Of a stretch of DNA of 64,000 nt, positions 9,490-17,687 are shown in pieces. This stretch comes from Rhizorhapis sp036570425 (GTDB lineage: Bacteria > Pseudomonadota > Alphaproteobacteria > Sphingomonadales > Sphingomonadaceae): positions 197,152 to 261,151 of the forward strand of contig DATCYF010000018.1 in assembly GCA_036570425.1 (NCBI GenBank). The letters run 5' to 3'. The notes beneath the pieces were generated by a model. That model ran no database searches and had not been told where the DNA came from. It was given only the letters and a program-made list of their open reading frames with translations. A program made the position numbers and the translations under genes. Each line of letters opens with the position of its first letter. Position 1 is the stretch's first letter.

Positions 9490-9759
9490 ATGCACGAGGA
9501 CGTTGACATCGTCGACCATACGGTGCGGAGCGTTCTGCACGACCTGCTCGGTATTTCCGAAGAGCGATTGGCCTTGTTCGATGAGGCTACGCCGCTGTTT
9601 GGCGCCCTTCCGGAACTGGATTCCATGGCTGTGGCTGGCCTTTTGACCGAACTGGAAGACCGTCTGGGCATCATCATTGACGATGACGACGTTGACGGCG
9701 ATATTTTCGAGACACTGGGCAGCCTGATCCGCTTCGCCAAGGACAAGGCGCTGGGGTGA
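9490..9759 (+). CDS. Acyl carrier protein, exosortase A-associated
   Basis: An acidic protein of 89 residues from the ATG at 9490 (an in-frame TTG at 9466, preceded by AGGGAAG, would add eight). The phosphopantetheine serine is Ser45 in PELDSMAV, the DSM variant of the DSL motif, and the helix that follows is typical (LLTELEDRLGIIIDDDDV). Locus-type ACPs of this kind are thought to carry the acyl unit activated by the ligase at 6841-8400. Its stop overlaps the next gene's GTG (GTGA), so they are coupled. Confidence 0.85.
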   Translation: MHEDVDIVDHTVRSVLHDLLGISEERLALFDEATPLFGALPELDSMAVAGLLTELEDRLGIIIDDDDVDGDIFETLGSLIRFAKDKALG

Positions 9760-10454
9760 TCTGCCAGTACAGTTTTTCCGGCGACAGCGAACAATATGTG
9801 CATCTGGGACGTGATCATCCATTCCAGATACTGATCATACCGCCCTTTTTCGAGGAAATGAACCGCACGCGATGGCTGCTGCTCGCGGCCATGCGGACAC
9901 TGGATGAAGCGCGGATCGGGACGATCCTGCCCGATCTGCCGGGGCAAAATGAAAGCCTTGCACCCGACGAGTCTATCGGGCTTGCGGTCTGGCGTGCAGC
10001 GCTGGAAAGATTGGCGGGACAATCCGGCGTTTCCATTGGGATGGTGGCTGCCTTCCGTTCAGGCGCGATGCTGGACGATGCCATTGTCTGCTCCCGTCAT
10101 TGGCGGCTTGCCCCGGAGGACGGGCCAAGCCTGCTGCGCCATTTGATCCGCACGCGCCTTGCCGCCGATCGCGAGGAAGGAATTTCCGGCAGCAAGGATT
10201 TGCTCCTGGCGCAGGCACGGCACGAAAGCATGGAATTTGCAGGAGCGCGCCTGCCGCCCGGGATGATCCATGAACTGGAGAACGCCACTCTCCCCAAACA
10301 TAACAATGTCCGCACGGTGCAGTTGGAAGGCAGTTCGGCAAAAGCCGACGCCTATATCAGCGGAAAGCCGCTCTGGCGTCAGAATGAACCCGATGAAGAC
10401 CATTGGCTGGCCCAGCAAATCGCCGCAGACATGGCTGCATGGGTGCATAAGTGA
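9756..10454 (+). CDS. Exosortase A system-associated hydrolase 2-like protein (degenerate)
   Basis: A 232-residue alpha/beta-hydrolase-like protein from GTG at 9756, overlapping the ACP stop. PPFFEEMNRTR at 29-39 matches the oxyanion-side motif of XrtA-locus hydrolase 2 (HPFxEExNKSR-like), and the following strand and turn reach ILPDLPGQNES. No GxSxG or GxCxG nucleophile elbow is visible where it would be expected (GMVAAFRSGAM), so it may lack classical hydrolase activity or act as an acyl-binding partner. It is flanked by GTGA couplings on both sides, tying it closely to the ACP and hydrolase 1. The assignment rests on position and this motif. Confidence 0.68.
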   Translation: MICQYSFSGDSEQYVHLGRDHPFQILIIPPFFEEMNRTRWLLLAAMRTLDEARIGTILPDLPGQNESLAPDESIGLAVWRAALERLAGQSGVSIGMVAAFRSGAMLDDAIVCSRHWRLAPEDGPSLLRHLIRTRLAADREEGISGSKDLLLAQARHESMEFAGARLPPGMIHELENATLPKHNNVRTVQLEGSSAKADAYISGKPLWRQNEPDEDHWLAQQIAADMAAWVHK

Positions 10455-11260
10455 GGCGGCATCTGGATTTTTCCTGCCGTGGCCACCGGCTCGCCGCCAG
10501 CATCGATGAAGGGCGGATGGATACCGGCCTGCTCATCGTATCGGGCGGCAACGAATTGCGGTCGGGCGCGCACAGGGGCATGGCGAAGCTGGCTGCACGG
10601 CTTGCACGCGATGGCTTCCCGGTATTCCGCTTCGACCGGCGCGGCGTTGGCGACAGCGAGGGAGAGAATGGCGGCTTTCTGTCCTCGGGACCCGACATTG
10701 CCGAAGCAGTCGCGGCCTTTCTCCGGGCCAGCCCGGGACTGAGGCGGATCGTCGCGCTTGGTAATTGCGATGCGGCAACCGCACTGGCGCTATTCCACGA
10801 CGTTGAGGAAATGGCGGCGCTTCTGCTTGCCAATCCCTGGGTTGTCGAGAGCGATAGCGCCCTGCCCCCGCCTGCCGCCATCCGCAGACGCTACTGGACT
10901 CGCATGCGCAATCCCCGCAAATTGTGGGAATTGCTGACCGGCCGCATCAATGTCACGAAGATATGGCAGGGACTGAAAGCTGCGCAGGGTGGCGGTCTCG
11001 AAAGCGCTCTGGCCAAGGACATGGCGCGTGCGCTCAGTGATACGCGACGACCCGTCACATTCATCCTGGCCGAACGGGACAACACGGCCGTGGCCTTTGA
11101 GGATGCGTGGAACCGACCGGCATTTCAGCATTTGCGCGAGTCGGAGCGCGTGCGTCTTGTTATAATCCCCACATCGTCACACAGTTTCGCCCGCGCCGAT
11201 GATGCGGAGGCCCTTTACCGCGCGGTGCGCAACGTGCTGCACCATGTGGCAATGGGCTGA
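10451..11260 (+). CDS. Exosortase A system-associated hydrolase 1 (alpha/beta hydrolase)
   Basis: A 269-residue alpha/beta hydrolase from GTG at 10451, overlapping the preceding stop (GTGA). The conserved FDRRGVGDSEG turn is at 61-71. The nucleophile elbow is GNCDAA at 104-109, giving a Cys106 nucleophile rather than Ser, as in the TIGR03100 type. Asp210 (LAERD) and His244 (TSSHSF) complete the triad. In this locus it could release or transfer an acyl group from the ACP. Last gene of the plus-strand arm. Confidence 0.82.
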   Translation: MRRHLDFSCRGHRLAASIDEGRMDTGLLIVSGGNELRSGAHRGMAKLAARLARDGFPVFRFDRRGVGDSEGENGGFLSSGPDIAEAVAAFLRASPGLRRIVALGNCDAATALALFHDVEEMAALLLANPWVVESDSALPPPAAIRRRYWTRMRNPRKLWELLTGRINVTKIWQGLKAAQGGGLESALAKDMARALSDTRRPVTFILAERDNTAVAFEDAWNRPAFQHLRESERVRLVIIPTSSHSFARADDAEALYRAVRNVLHHVAMG

Positions 11261-11330
11261 GTTGTTGGATCGCCAGCTTGACATAATTGACACTGAGGAG
11301 CGTTGATTTTCAAAGGAAAAATCGGCCCTC

Positions 11331-11353
11331 TGTTGGATGTTTGGAATCCAACA
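11331..11353. repeat. Perfect 8-bp inverted repeat in intergenic DNA
   Basis: TGTTGGAT (11331-11338) and ATCCAACA (11346-11353) form a perfect 8-bp stem with a 7-nt loop. It lies 70 bp past hydrolase 1 and could be a hairpin in its 3' transcript or an operator. No T-tract follows, so it is not a textbook intrinsic terminator. Confidence 0.45.
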
Positions 11354-11449
11354 ATCCTATGGACGTTCAGAAAGAGCCGGAGGCGGCCCTAGCGTAATTA
11401 TGGGCCTGTAGGACAGCCCCAATTTTATATGCGCATGGTATGAGTTACG

Positions 11450-11473
11450 CCCTCCCTCCGACAGGAGAGAGGG
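11450..11473 (-). terminator. Possible hairpin at the 3' end of trxB
   Basis: CCCTCCCTCC (11450-11459) pairs with GGAGAGAGGG (11464-11473) with one mismatch and a GACA loop, 24 bp past the trxB stop. There is no clear U-tract on either strand; it may be a bidirectional terminator or simply low-complexity DNA. Confidence 0.35.
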
Positions 11474-11497
11474 GGAGAGACAGGTCGGCATAGGCGC

Positions 11498-12460
11498 TTA
11501 TTCCGCTGCGACCGCTTCAAAATCCGCTTCAGCGAGGAAGCGCTCGGCATCGAGCGCTGCCATGCAGCCCATTCCAGCAGCGGTCACGGCCTGACGGTAA
11601 ATCTTGTCGCTCACATCGCCCGCGGCGAAAACACCCGGAATACCGGTGCGCGTGGTCCCTTTTTCAACGACGACATAGCCTTCGTCCAGCGGCAACACGC
11701 CTTCGAACAGTTCGGTCGCTGGCTTGTGACCGATGGCGACGAAAGCGCCGTCGGCTGTCACATGGGATTTTTCGCCAGTGACAGTGTCGATCAGATCAAC
11801 GCCGACCAGCCCCTCGGGATCACCGCCGCCGACGAAACGTTCCACCGCCTTGTTCCAGAGCACCTTGATATTGGGATGGGCGAAAAGCCGTTCCTGAAGG
11901 ATCTTTTCAGCGCGGAATGAATCCCGGCGGTGGATAAGGGTCACGTCATGGCTGTGGTTGGTGAGATAAAGCGCCTCTTCCACAGCGGTGTTCCCACCAC
12001 CGATGACGACGACCTTCTTGCCGCGATAGAAAAATCCGTCGCAAGTGGCGCAAGCCGAAACGCCCTTGCCCTGAAGCAACATCTCGCTTTCCAGACCCAG
12101 CCACTTGGCCTGGGCGCCCGTCGCGATGACCAGCGTGTCGGCATAATATTGCACGCCACCGTCACCAAGCAGGCGGAAGGGACGCTTGGACAGATCCACC
12201 TCGACGATCTGGTCATACATCATCTGCGCGCCGACATGCTCGGCCTGAGCCTGCATTTCCTCCATCAACCAAGGGCCCTGGATGACGTCACGGAAGCCGG
12301 GATAATTTTCGACATCGGTCGTGATGGTAAGCTGCCCGCCGGGCTGCAATCCCTGCACGACGATGGGCGACAGCCCGGCGCGCGCGCCATAGATGGCGGC
12401 GGAAAGCCCGGCAGGGCCGGAGCCAAGGATCAGCATGCGAGTGGAATGAGTGGCGGTCAT
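11498..12460 (-). CDS. trxB: Thioredoxin reductase
   Basis: A 320-residue FAD/NADPH disulfide reductase that keeps cytoplasmic thioredoxin reduced. The FAD-binding GSGPAG is at 13-18, the redox pair is Cys137/Cys140 in ACATCDG, the NADPH-binding GGGNTA is at 154-159, and the C-terminal FAD motif GVFAAGDV is present. Length and motif order are those of low-molecular-weight bacterial TrxB. It is monocistronic, flanked by a 237 bp gap downstream and 228 bp upstream, with a possible sigma-70-like promoter at 12504-12532. Confidence 0.95.
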   Translation of the reverse strand: MTATHSTRMLILGSGPAGLSAAIYGARAGLSPIVVQGLQPGGQLTITTDVENYPGFRDVIQGPWLMEEMQAQAEHVGAQMMYDQIVEVDLSKRPFRLLGDGGVQYYADTLVIATGAQAKWLGLESEMLLQGKGVSACATCDGFFYRGKKVVVIGGGNTAVEEALYLTNHSHDVTLIHRRDSFRAEKILQERLFAHPNIKVLWNKAVERFVGGGDPEGLVGVDLIDTVTGEKSHVTADGAFVAIGHKPATELFEGVLPLDEGYVVVEKGTTRTGIPGVFAAGDVSDKIYRQAVTAAGMGCMAALDAERFLAEADFEAVAAE

Positions 12461-12503
12461 GGCGTCTTCCGGTTGGTTCTGAAATCGATTCGTTCAAGGC
12501 GGG

Positions 12504-12532
12504 AAATAAGGATCTGCGTAGCGTAAGTGCAA
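12504..12532 (-). promoter_or_regulatory. Possible housekeeping promoter of trxB
   Basis: Read on the minus strand, TTGCAC (12532-12527) and TTATTT (12509-12504) are separated by 17 nt, ending 43 nt before the trxB ATG. The spacing fits a sigma-70 type promoter; the -10 box is imperfect. Confidence 0.35.
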
Positions 12533-12688
12533 GCGCGGAGGACATAGAGTTTCTTTGAAGCAGCAAAGGACGGTCTGCCGAAGCGTGATCCCTCACGGAA
12601 CATATAGGCCGGTTCGAGCGATGCAGGAATGAGCATGGAGGCACGCGGTCCGCAACGTGGATGCCGGATGACGTCAATGTGGCCCAGT

Positions 12689-13426
12689 CTAATCCGCGAA
12701 ATTGGGCAAATGTTCAAACCCCTCCCGGAGTGCCGCGGACCAGCCTTGGGAGATATGCGCGAAGCGTTCGTCATCAGCTTCAATCCGCGTGCGCGTTCGA
12801 AAGCGGTATTTGCCCCGTTCGGCGACCGCCAGATCAAGCGGCATGCCCACGGAAAGATTCGAACGGAGGGTGGAATCCATCGACAGGCACACTGCCTTTA
12901 CGCAGACATCTATCGAGGATTCAGGCGTGATGATGCGGTCCAATATGGGCTTGCCATATTTATGCTCGCCAATCTGAAAATAGGGCGTGTCGGAAGTCGC
13001 TTCGATGAAATTTCCGGCGCCGTAGATGAGGAACAGGCGTGGCTCTCCGCCCTTGAATTCTCCGGCAACCAATATGGACGCATCAGCCGATGCCCCATGC
13101 GTCTCTATGGTCTTGCGGTATCGCTCCTGCATGGCGTGCATCGCCTCACCGACGATCTGCGCCGCACGGAACATCGAGTCACAATTCAATAGAGTTTCCA
13201 CGCCCGGATCATCGGCGGAATTCCGGATGGCACGCGAAAGAATGGAATGCACGCCCTGCGTAATCGACAGATTGCCTGACATCATGACGCCAAGCACCCG
13301 CTCCCCCGGTACATCATAAGTGAAGAGCTTACGAAAGCGCGAGATATCATCCAGGCCCGCATTGGTGCGCGTGTCGGCCAGCATCACCAGCCCCGCCTTC
13401 ACGCGCAATGCCACGCAATACGTCAT
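12689..13426 (-). CDS. Anbu-type proteasome-like peptidase
   Basis: A 245-residue Ntn-hydrolase of the Anbu (ancestral beta subunit, COG3484) family. It begins MTYCVAL, so Thr2 would be the N-terminal nucleophile after Met removal, and continues with GLVMLADTRTNAG, the strand-loop of proteasome beta subunits; FLIYGAGNFI lies mid-protein. No propeptide is visible. The start is supported by AGGAGGTGG upstream. Anbu is often found with an alpha-E protein, a circularly permuted ATP-grasp and a transglutaminase-like protein; none of these is next to it here. Physiological substrates of the family are not settled. Upstream and downstream gaps suggest it is transcribed alone. Confidence 0.85.
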   Translation of the reverse strand: MTYCVALRVKAGLVMLADTRTNAGLDDISRFRKLFTYDVPGERVLGVMMSGNLSITQGVHSILSRAIRNSADDPGVETLLNCDSMFRAAQIVGEAMHAMQERYRKTIETHGASADASILVAGEFKGGEPRLFLIYGAGNFIEATSDTPYFQIGEHKYGKPILDRIITPESSIDVCVKAVCLSMDSTLRSNLSVGMPLDLAVAERGKYRFRTRTRIEADDERFAHISQGWSAALREGFEHLPNFAD

Positions 13427-13612
13427 CCGGGGTTCCCACCTCCTTGCTTGTGGGCCGCTGACCCATTGTATCGGCCGACTAGCAATACGGACCGCGGCTC
13501 TTTAACGCCCCGGGCGGCGCATGGGTTTCCTTGTGGAAAAGCCTGCGCCGCGCCTTGAGGTTTTGAAAGGAGTCGCAATGCCGGCTTTCACAGAGGCCGG
13601 CAGGCGCCGCTA

Positions 13613-14584
13613 TCAGGCGGCCAGGCGCAAAAACGGCACGGGCGCGGTGGAGGTCAGCACGATCGGCCGCCCCTCATCAGCCTGGAATAATTCACCGTCC
13701 AGGATCACGCTGCTATGATCGCCCTCGATACGGATCATGTCGCCCCGCTCCAGATGGATGCCGCTCAGCTTGTGCTTGCCGAGCTGGCCGGACAGGCTGG
13801 CAAACAACATCCGGAACAGCGCGGGCAAGCTTTGATCGACTGCCATCAGCTTCATGCTGCCCGTCTTGTCTGCCGCCCCGGCGCGCGCGCCCAGCAGCAG
13901 CTTTTCCAATGTGGTGACGATCAGCAGTGAGAACCGCCCGCGAAGCTGTCCCTCGCGGATCAACGACACCTGAATGGGGCGTGCGCGCGGCGGCATATAT
14001 TTTCCGCCGATGCCCAGCAACAACGAAAAGATGACGGCCAACGCCGTCAGAAAATGGCTGAGCCCATTGGACAGGCCAAGGGGATAAATCTTGTGTCGGC
14101 AATAAAGAATGTAATCGGCGAGGCCCGCTCCGCCCAGGAACATACCCAGCACCGGCCGGCTGCCCGCTCGTCCATCCGACAGCGATATAAGTTCCCGCGC
14201 CACGACATGCTCATCAAGGCCGGTCTTGGCAATGTCGACAATGCGGTCCAATGCCTTCAACGGATCGCCGTAAGTGCCCAGATCGAGCGCGATCAGGTTC
14301 GTCTTGCCATTGGGCAGCACCGCGATAGGCGGCACCTTGCCCTTGAAGTGCTCGCCCTGATACAGTTCGGTAAGCGCAGCCTGCACCGTGCCGTCACCGC
14401 CATTGATGACGATGACGGACGGATTGACCCGCGCGATGGTCTGCAGCGCCCGACCGATCTGATCGACATGCTCCACCTCGTAATGGAAGATGTCGGGATG
14501 GTTGGCGCAATAGCTGCGCACGCGCGGCAGCATGGCGCGATTACCCGTCGATTTCGGGTTGGATAAAAGCGCTACGCATACCAT
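13613..14584 (-). CDS. Diacylglycerol kinase catalytic domain protein
   Basis: A 323-residue member of the DAGK/sphingosine-kinase-like family (soluble DgkB/YegS class). The nucleotide-binding signature NGGDGT is at 61-66 and LPNGKTNLIALDLG follows, replacing the usual GTxNDFAR. The C-terminal half has the beta-sandwich typical of the family (GDMIRIEGDHSSVILDGE). It would phosphorylate a lipid such as diacylglycerol at the membrane; the true lipid is unknown, and sphingomonad lipids make ceramide-type substrates conceivable. It ends 186 bp before Anbu and follows the DUF2141 gene on the same strand. Confidence 0.8.
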   Translation of the reverse strand: MVCVALLSNPKSTGNRAMLPRVRSYCANHPDIFHYEVEHVDQIGRALQTIARVNPSVIVINGGDGTVQAALTELYQGEHFKGKVPPIAVLPNGKTNLIALDLGTYGDPLKALDRIVDIAKTGLDEHVVARELISLSDGRAGSRPVLGMFLGGAGLADYILYCRHKIYPLGLSNGLSHFLTALAVIFSLLLGIGGKYMPPRARPIQVSLIREGQLRGRFSLLIVTTLEKLLLGARAGAADKTGSMKLMAVDQSLPALFRMLFASLSGQLGKHKLSGIHLERGDMIRIEGDHSSVILDGELFQADEGRPIVLTSTAPVPFLRLAA

Positions 14585-14601
14585 GCTGTTGGACTGCCTT
14601 C

Positions 14602-15135
14602 TTATCTGTATTGTTTCAAAGGCTCAAAAGAGAGCCCCTGAACATAGCTGAGGACCACACGTACTTCTTTCGTGCTGTCGCCGACCGCGAACTGCGCCTT
14701 GCTCATGCTCGGTTTCTTCTTAGTAACGAGATCGCCCAGGCTGACATCAGGATTGCCCGAAAAGCCGCCGCCATCGCTGCGGTCGCTCTTCCCATTACCA
14801 TTCCGGTCGTGGCGGACATAAACCGCGTAATTGCCAGGCTTCGGCACAGGCACGCACACGTTCATCGGGCCATTGCCGGTGACGGGCACCTGGATGCGTT
14901 CCAGCCATTTTCCTTTTTCAAGGAATGTGCCGGGATTATTGGCATATAGCTGAATCCGGACATTTCCGGTCCTGCTCTTCAAACCCACAACCTCCACGAG
15001 AACGGCGCTCGCATTGTTTTTGCACAGGTCGGCATGGGGCCCCACCGCTGCTTGCGCCTGAACTCCCAATGGCAGAAATGCCGCGGAAGCGGCACAAAGC
15101 GCCGCTGCAACTGCTTTTCCGTCAAATTTCAACAT
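14602..15135 (-). CDS. DUF2141 family secreted protein
   Basis: From the ATG at 15135 it gives 177 residues with a clear signal peptide (about 1-28, cleaved after VQA). The mature domain (VLVEVVGLKSRTGNVRIQLY, then VPVPKPGNYAVYVRHDRNGNG) is the DUF2141 beta-sandwich, and the DRNGNGKSDRSDGGG loop resembles a Ca-binding EF-like turn. The location is periplasmic or extracellular. Function is unknown. It ends 17 bp before the start of the diacylglycerol kinase gene, so the two are probably cotranscribed. A longer start is possible but would bury the signal peptide. Confidence 0.8.
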   Translation of the reverse strand: MLKFDGKAVAAALCAASAAFLPLGVQAQAAVGPHADLCKNNASAVLVEVVGLKSRTGNVRIQLYANNPGTFLEKGKWLERIQVPVTGNGPMNVCVPVPKPGNYAVYVRHDRNGNGKSDRSDGGGFSGNPDVSLGDLVTKKKPSMSKAQFAVGDSTKEVRVVLSYVQGLSFEPLKQYR

Positions 15136-15159
15136 GACCAATAGACTCCTGGAAGCTAT

Positions 15160-15182
15160 AGCCCGCCTGCGAAGGCCGGGCT
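15160..15182. repeat. REP-like hairpin with GCGAAGG core
   Basis: AGCCCG (15160-15165) pairs with CGGGCT (15177-15182) around CCTGCGAAGG. It lies in the gap between the divergent DUF2141 and lptF genes. The core resembles the hairpins at 20594-20610 and 61982-62001 and may be a dispersed repeat. Confidence 0.45.
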
Positions 15183-15260
15183 GGCCCTGTTTGCCCCGCT
15201 TGAGACATATGGATATTATTTGCGGCCAAAACATGGTGATGGGACGACCATATATTGAAA

Positions 15261-16463
15261 ATGCTTAGCGCCACGGACCGCTACATTGCGCGGCTGATCG
15301 CCTGGCCGCTGCTTGGCAGCCTGGTGATTGCCGCCATGCTGCTGGTGCTGGACAAGATGCTTCGGCTATTCGACTTCGTTGCGGCGGAGGGCGGACCGGT
15401 CAGCGTGGTCTGGCGCATGCTTGCGAATCTTGTCCCGGAATATCTCTCCCTGGGCATACCGATCGGCCTGATGCTCGGCATATTGCTGGCGTTCCGCAGA
15501 TTGGCGCTGTCATCCGAACTGGATGTTCTGCAGGCGGTCGGCCTGAGTCATGGACGCTTGCTGCGCGTGCCTTATATGTACGCCATCGGCCTTGCTCTTG
15601 TGAATCTCGCCATCGTCGGCTTTGTCCAGCCCTATGCCCGCTATGCCTATGAGGGCCTCCGGTTCGAGTTGCGTTCCGGCGCGCTCGGCGCATCCATCAA
15701 GGTGGGAGAGTTCACTAATCTGGGCAACAAGATGACGCTGCGAATCGAGGAAAGCCGCGATAATGGCCGCAGTCTCTACGGTATTTTCGTTCGCATCGCA
15801 GGCAAGGGGGGGCAAGCCCTGGCAGTCACGGCCGCCCAGGGCACATTCCTGGCGACCGACGATCCGGACACCATCATTTTCCGCCTGAAGAATGGCGTTC
15901 TGGTGCATGATTCGCCCAAATATGAAGCGCCGCGCATATTAACTTTCAATTCCCACGACCTGCCCATCGACTTGCCGCAAATCGAATCCTTTCGGGGCCG
16001 GGGCAATGCCGATCTGGAACTGACCATACCTGAACTGGTCCGCGTCGGCACCAGCAGCGAGGCCGATCCCAAACTGCGCAATGAAGCCAACGCCAATTTT
16101 CATTTCCGGATGGTCGAGGTGGCGATGATGCTGCTGCTGCCCATGGCGGCGCTTGCCTTCGCCATTCCACCTAAACGATCGACCTCAGCGCTGGGCGTGT
16201 TCCTGTCCATCGTCTTCATCGTGACGTATCACAAGATCAACGAATATGCCGAATCGCTGGGCGCATTGGGGCGGATCAATCCCGTGATTGCACTCTGGGT
16301 TCCTTACTTTCTCACCGCCGGACTGATCATCTGGATGTACCATGTCAGCGCTCACCGCCCCGGTGGCCAGCCTATTGGCGCACTGGAACGAATCTTCGCC
16401 AAGGTCGGCAAACACATCGGCAGGTGGGTCCGCTTCGGCCGCCGAAAATTCCAGCAGGTCTAA
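15261..16463 (+). CDS. lptF: LPS export ABC transporter permease LptF
   Basis: A 400-residue inner membrane permease of the YjgP/YjgQ family. Three helices lie in the N-terminal third (about 15-33, 58-75, 98-120), followed by a periplasmic beta-jellyroll-like domain (about 140-260) and three C-terminal helices. With LptG and the LptB ATPase it extracts lipopolysaccharide or its sphingomonad equivalent from the inner membrane. ATG at 15261 was chosen; TTG at 15255 would add two residues. lptG follows after 5 bp, so this is an lptFG operon. Many sphingomonads replace LPS with glycosphingolipids, so the cargo is worth keeping open. Confidence 0.88.
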   Translation: MLSATDRYIARLIAWPLLGSLVIAAMLLVLDKMLRLFDFVAAEGGPVSVVWRMLANLVPEYLSLGIPIGLMLGILLAFRRLALSSELDVLQAVGLSHGRLLRVPYMYAIGLALVNLAIVGFVQPYARYAYEGLRFELRSGALGASIKVGEFTNLGNKMTLRIEESRDNGRSLYGIFVRIAGKGGQALAVTAAQGTFLATDDPDTIIFRLKNGVLVHDSPKYEAPRILTFNSHDLPIDLPQIESFRGRGNADLELTIPELVRVGTSSEADPKLRNEANANFHFRMVEVAMMLLLPMAALAFAIPPKRSTSALGVFLSIVFIVTYHKINEYAESLGALGRINPVIALWVPYFLTAGLIIWMYHVSAHRPGGQPIGALERIFAKVGKHIGRWVRFGRRKFQQV

Positions 16464-16468
16464 AGCCA

Positions 16469-17563
16469 ATGCAACTGCAGTTCTTCCCGTCGAAAACGAT
16501 GGCCTTGTACATGGCCCGGATGTTCCTGGTCCGCAGTTTCGCGGTGCTGGCCCTGCTGGTCATTGTGCTGCAGACATTGGACCTGCTGGGGGAATCGGGG
16601 AAAATTCTTGCCCAGCCCGGCAATGGCGATGCGGAGTTATGGCGGTATATTGGGCTGCGCGTGCCGCAGATCATCGACCGCTTTCTCCCTTTTTCGGTCC
16701 TGCTGGGCACCATCATCACACTGGTCACGCTCAACCAGAACAGCGAAGTCATATCCATGAAAGCGGCGGGACTTTCCGCGCATCAGGTACTGGCGCCCTT
16801 GCTTCTTTCCAGCATTGCCGTCGCCGCAATCAGCTTTGCCTTCGACGAACGAATTGTCACTCGGTCCAACACGGCGCTCAGCGCGTGGCAGAATGTTGAC
16901 TATGGCCCTGTCCCGCGAGATAGCGGCGTCAAGACCAACGTCTGGGTCCGCGAAGGCGGTCAGCTTATTCGCGCGGGCACTGTCGTGGGGAGAGGAACTG
17001 AAACCAAATTGGGCGACGTCCGCGTTTTCACGCGCCTTGACAACGTCCTGCGCAGCATCACCGCAGCCCCGCGCGGGCATTATGTGGAGGGTGAATGGCA
17101 ACTGGACGACGCGGTCCGCTTCGACGTCGCCACAGGGCGCGAACAACGGCTTGGCAGCATCCGCATCGCGCCTGAAGTGCGGCCCGACCAGTTCACCTTG
17201 TCGAAGGTTGATCCCGACGGCCTCTCCTTTGCCGAACTCAGCGCGGCCATCAGCGATCTCAAGGACGCGGGACGCCCCGTTGCATCTCTGGAAGCCAATC
17301 TCTGGCACAAGATTTCGGGGCCTCTTTCCGCCGTTCTGATGCCGCTATTGGGCGCGGTGGCGGCTTTCGGCCTTGCGCGGTCGGGCAAGCTCTTCGTGCG
17401 GGCGGTACTGGGCATGGCGCTCGGCTTTATTTATTTCGTTGTGGACAATTTCGCGCTCGCAATGGGCAATCTGGGGGCTTATCCGCCGATGATGGCTGCA
17501 TGGGCCCCTTTCCTCCTGTTCCTGCTGGTGGGCGAAACCGTCCTTATCCGCACGGAAGAATGA
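16469..17563 (+). CDS. lptG: LPS export ABC transporter permease LptG
   Basis: A 364-residue partner permease with the same architecture as LptF: N-terminal helices (about 15-35, 60-80, 100-120), a periplasmic domain with VWVREGGQLIRAG, and C-terminal helices ending near LFLLVGETVLI. ATG at 16469 follows the lptF stop by 5 bp. It forms the heterodimeric LptFG channel that feeds the periplasmic bridge. The assignment to G rather than F rests on order and on the QNSEVISMKAAGLSAHQV stretch. Confidence 0.88.
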   Translation: MQLQFFPSKTMALYMARMFLVRSFAVLALLVIVLQTLDLLGESGKILAQPGNGDAELWRYIGLRVPQIIDRFLPFSVLLGTIITLVTLNQNSEVISMKAAGLSAHQVLAPLLLSSIAVAAISFAFDERIVTRSNTALSAWQNVDYGPVPRDSGVKTNVWVREGGQLIRAGTVVGRGTETKLGDVRVFTRLDNVLRSITAAPRGHYVEGEWQLDDAVRFDVATGREQRLGSIRIAPEVRPDQFTLSKVDPDGLSFAELSAAISDLKDAGRPVASLEANLWHKISGPLSAVLMPLLGAVAAFGLARSGKLFVRAVLGMALGFIYFVVDNFALAMGNLGAYPPMMAAWAPFLLFLLVGETVLIRTEE

Positions 17564-17687
17564 CGGAAGAATGATGAATGTGGCAGGATCGGCATAGGCC
17601 GGTCCCAAAACGGCCTTATTGCGAGACGATAGGGCGAGACTATATTAAGCGCTCTATGGGGCGCAGGACAGAAATTGAGGTCAAGAC

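Noticed and set aside
12457..12837. 126-residue minus-strand frame over the trxB-Anbu gap
   Set aside because: It overlaps the Anbu gene's coding end and has no protein-like features or ribosome-binding site.
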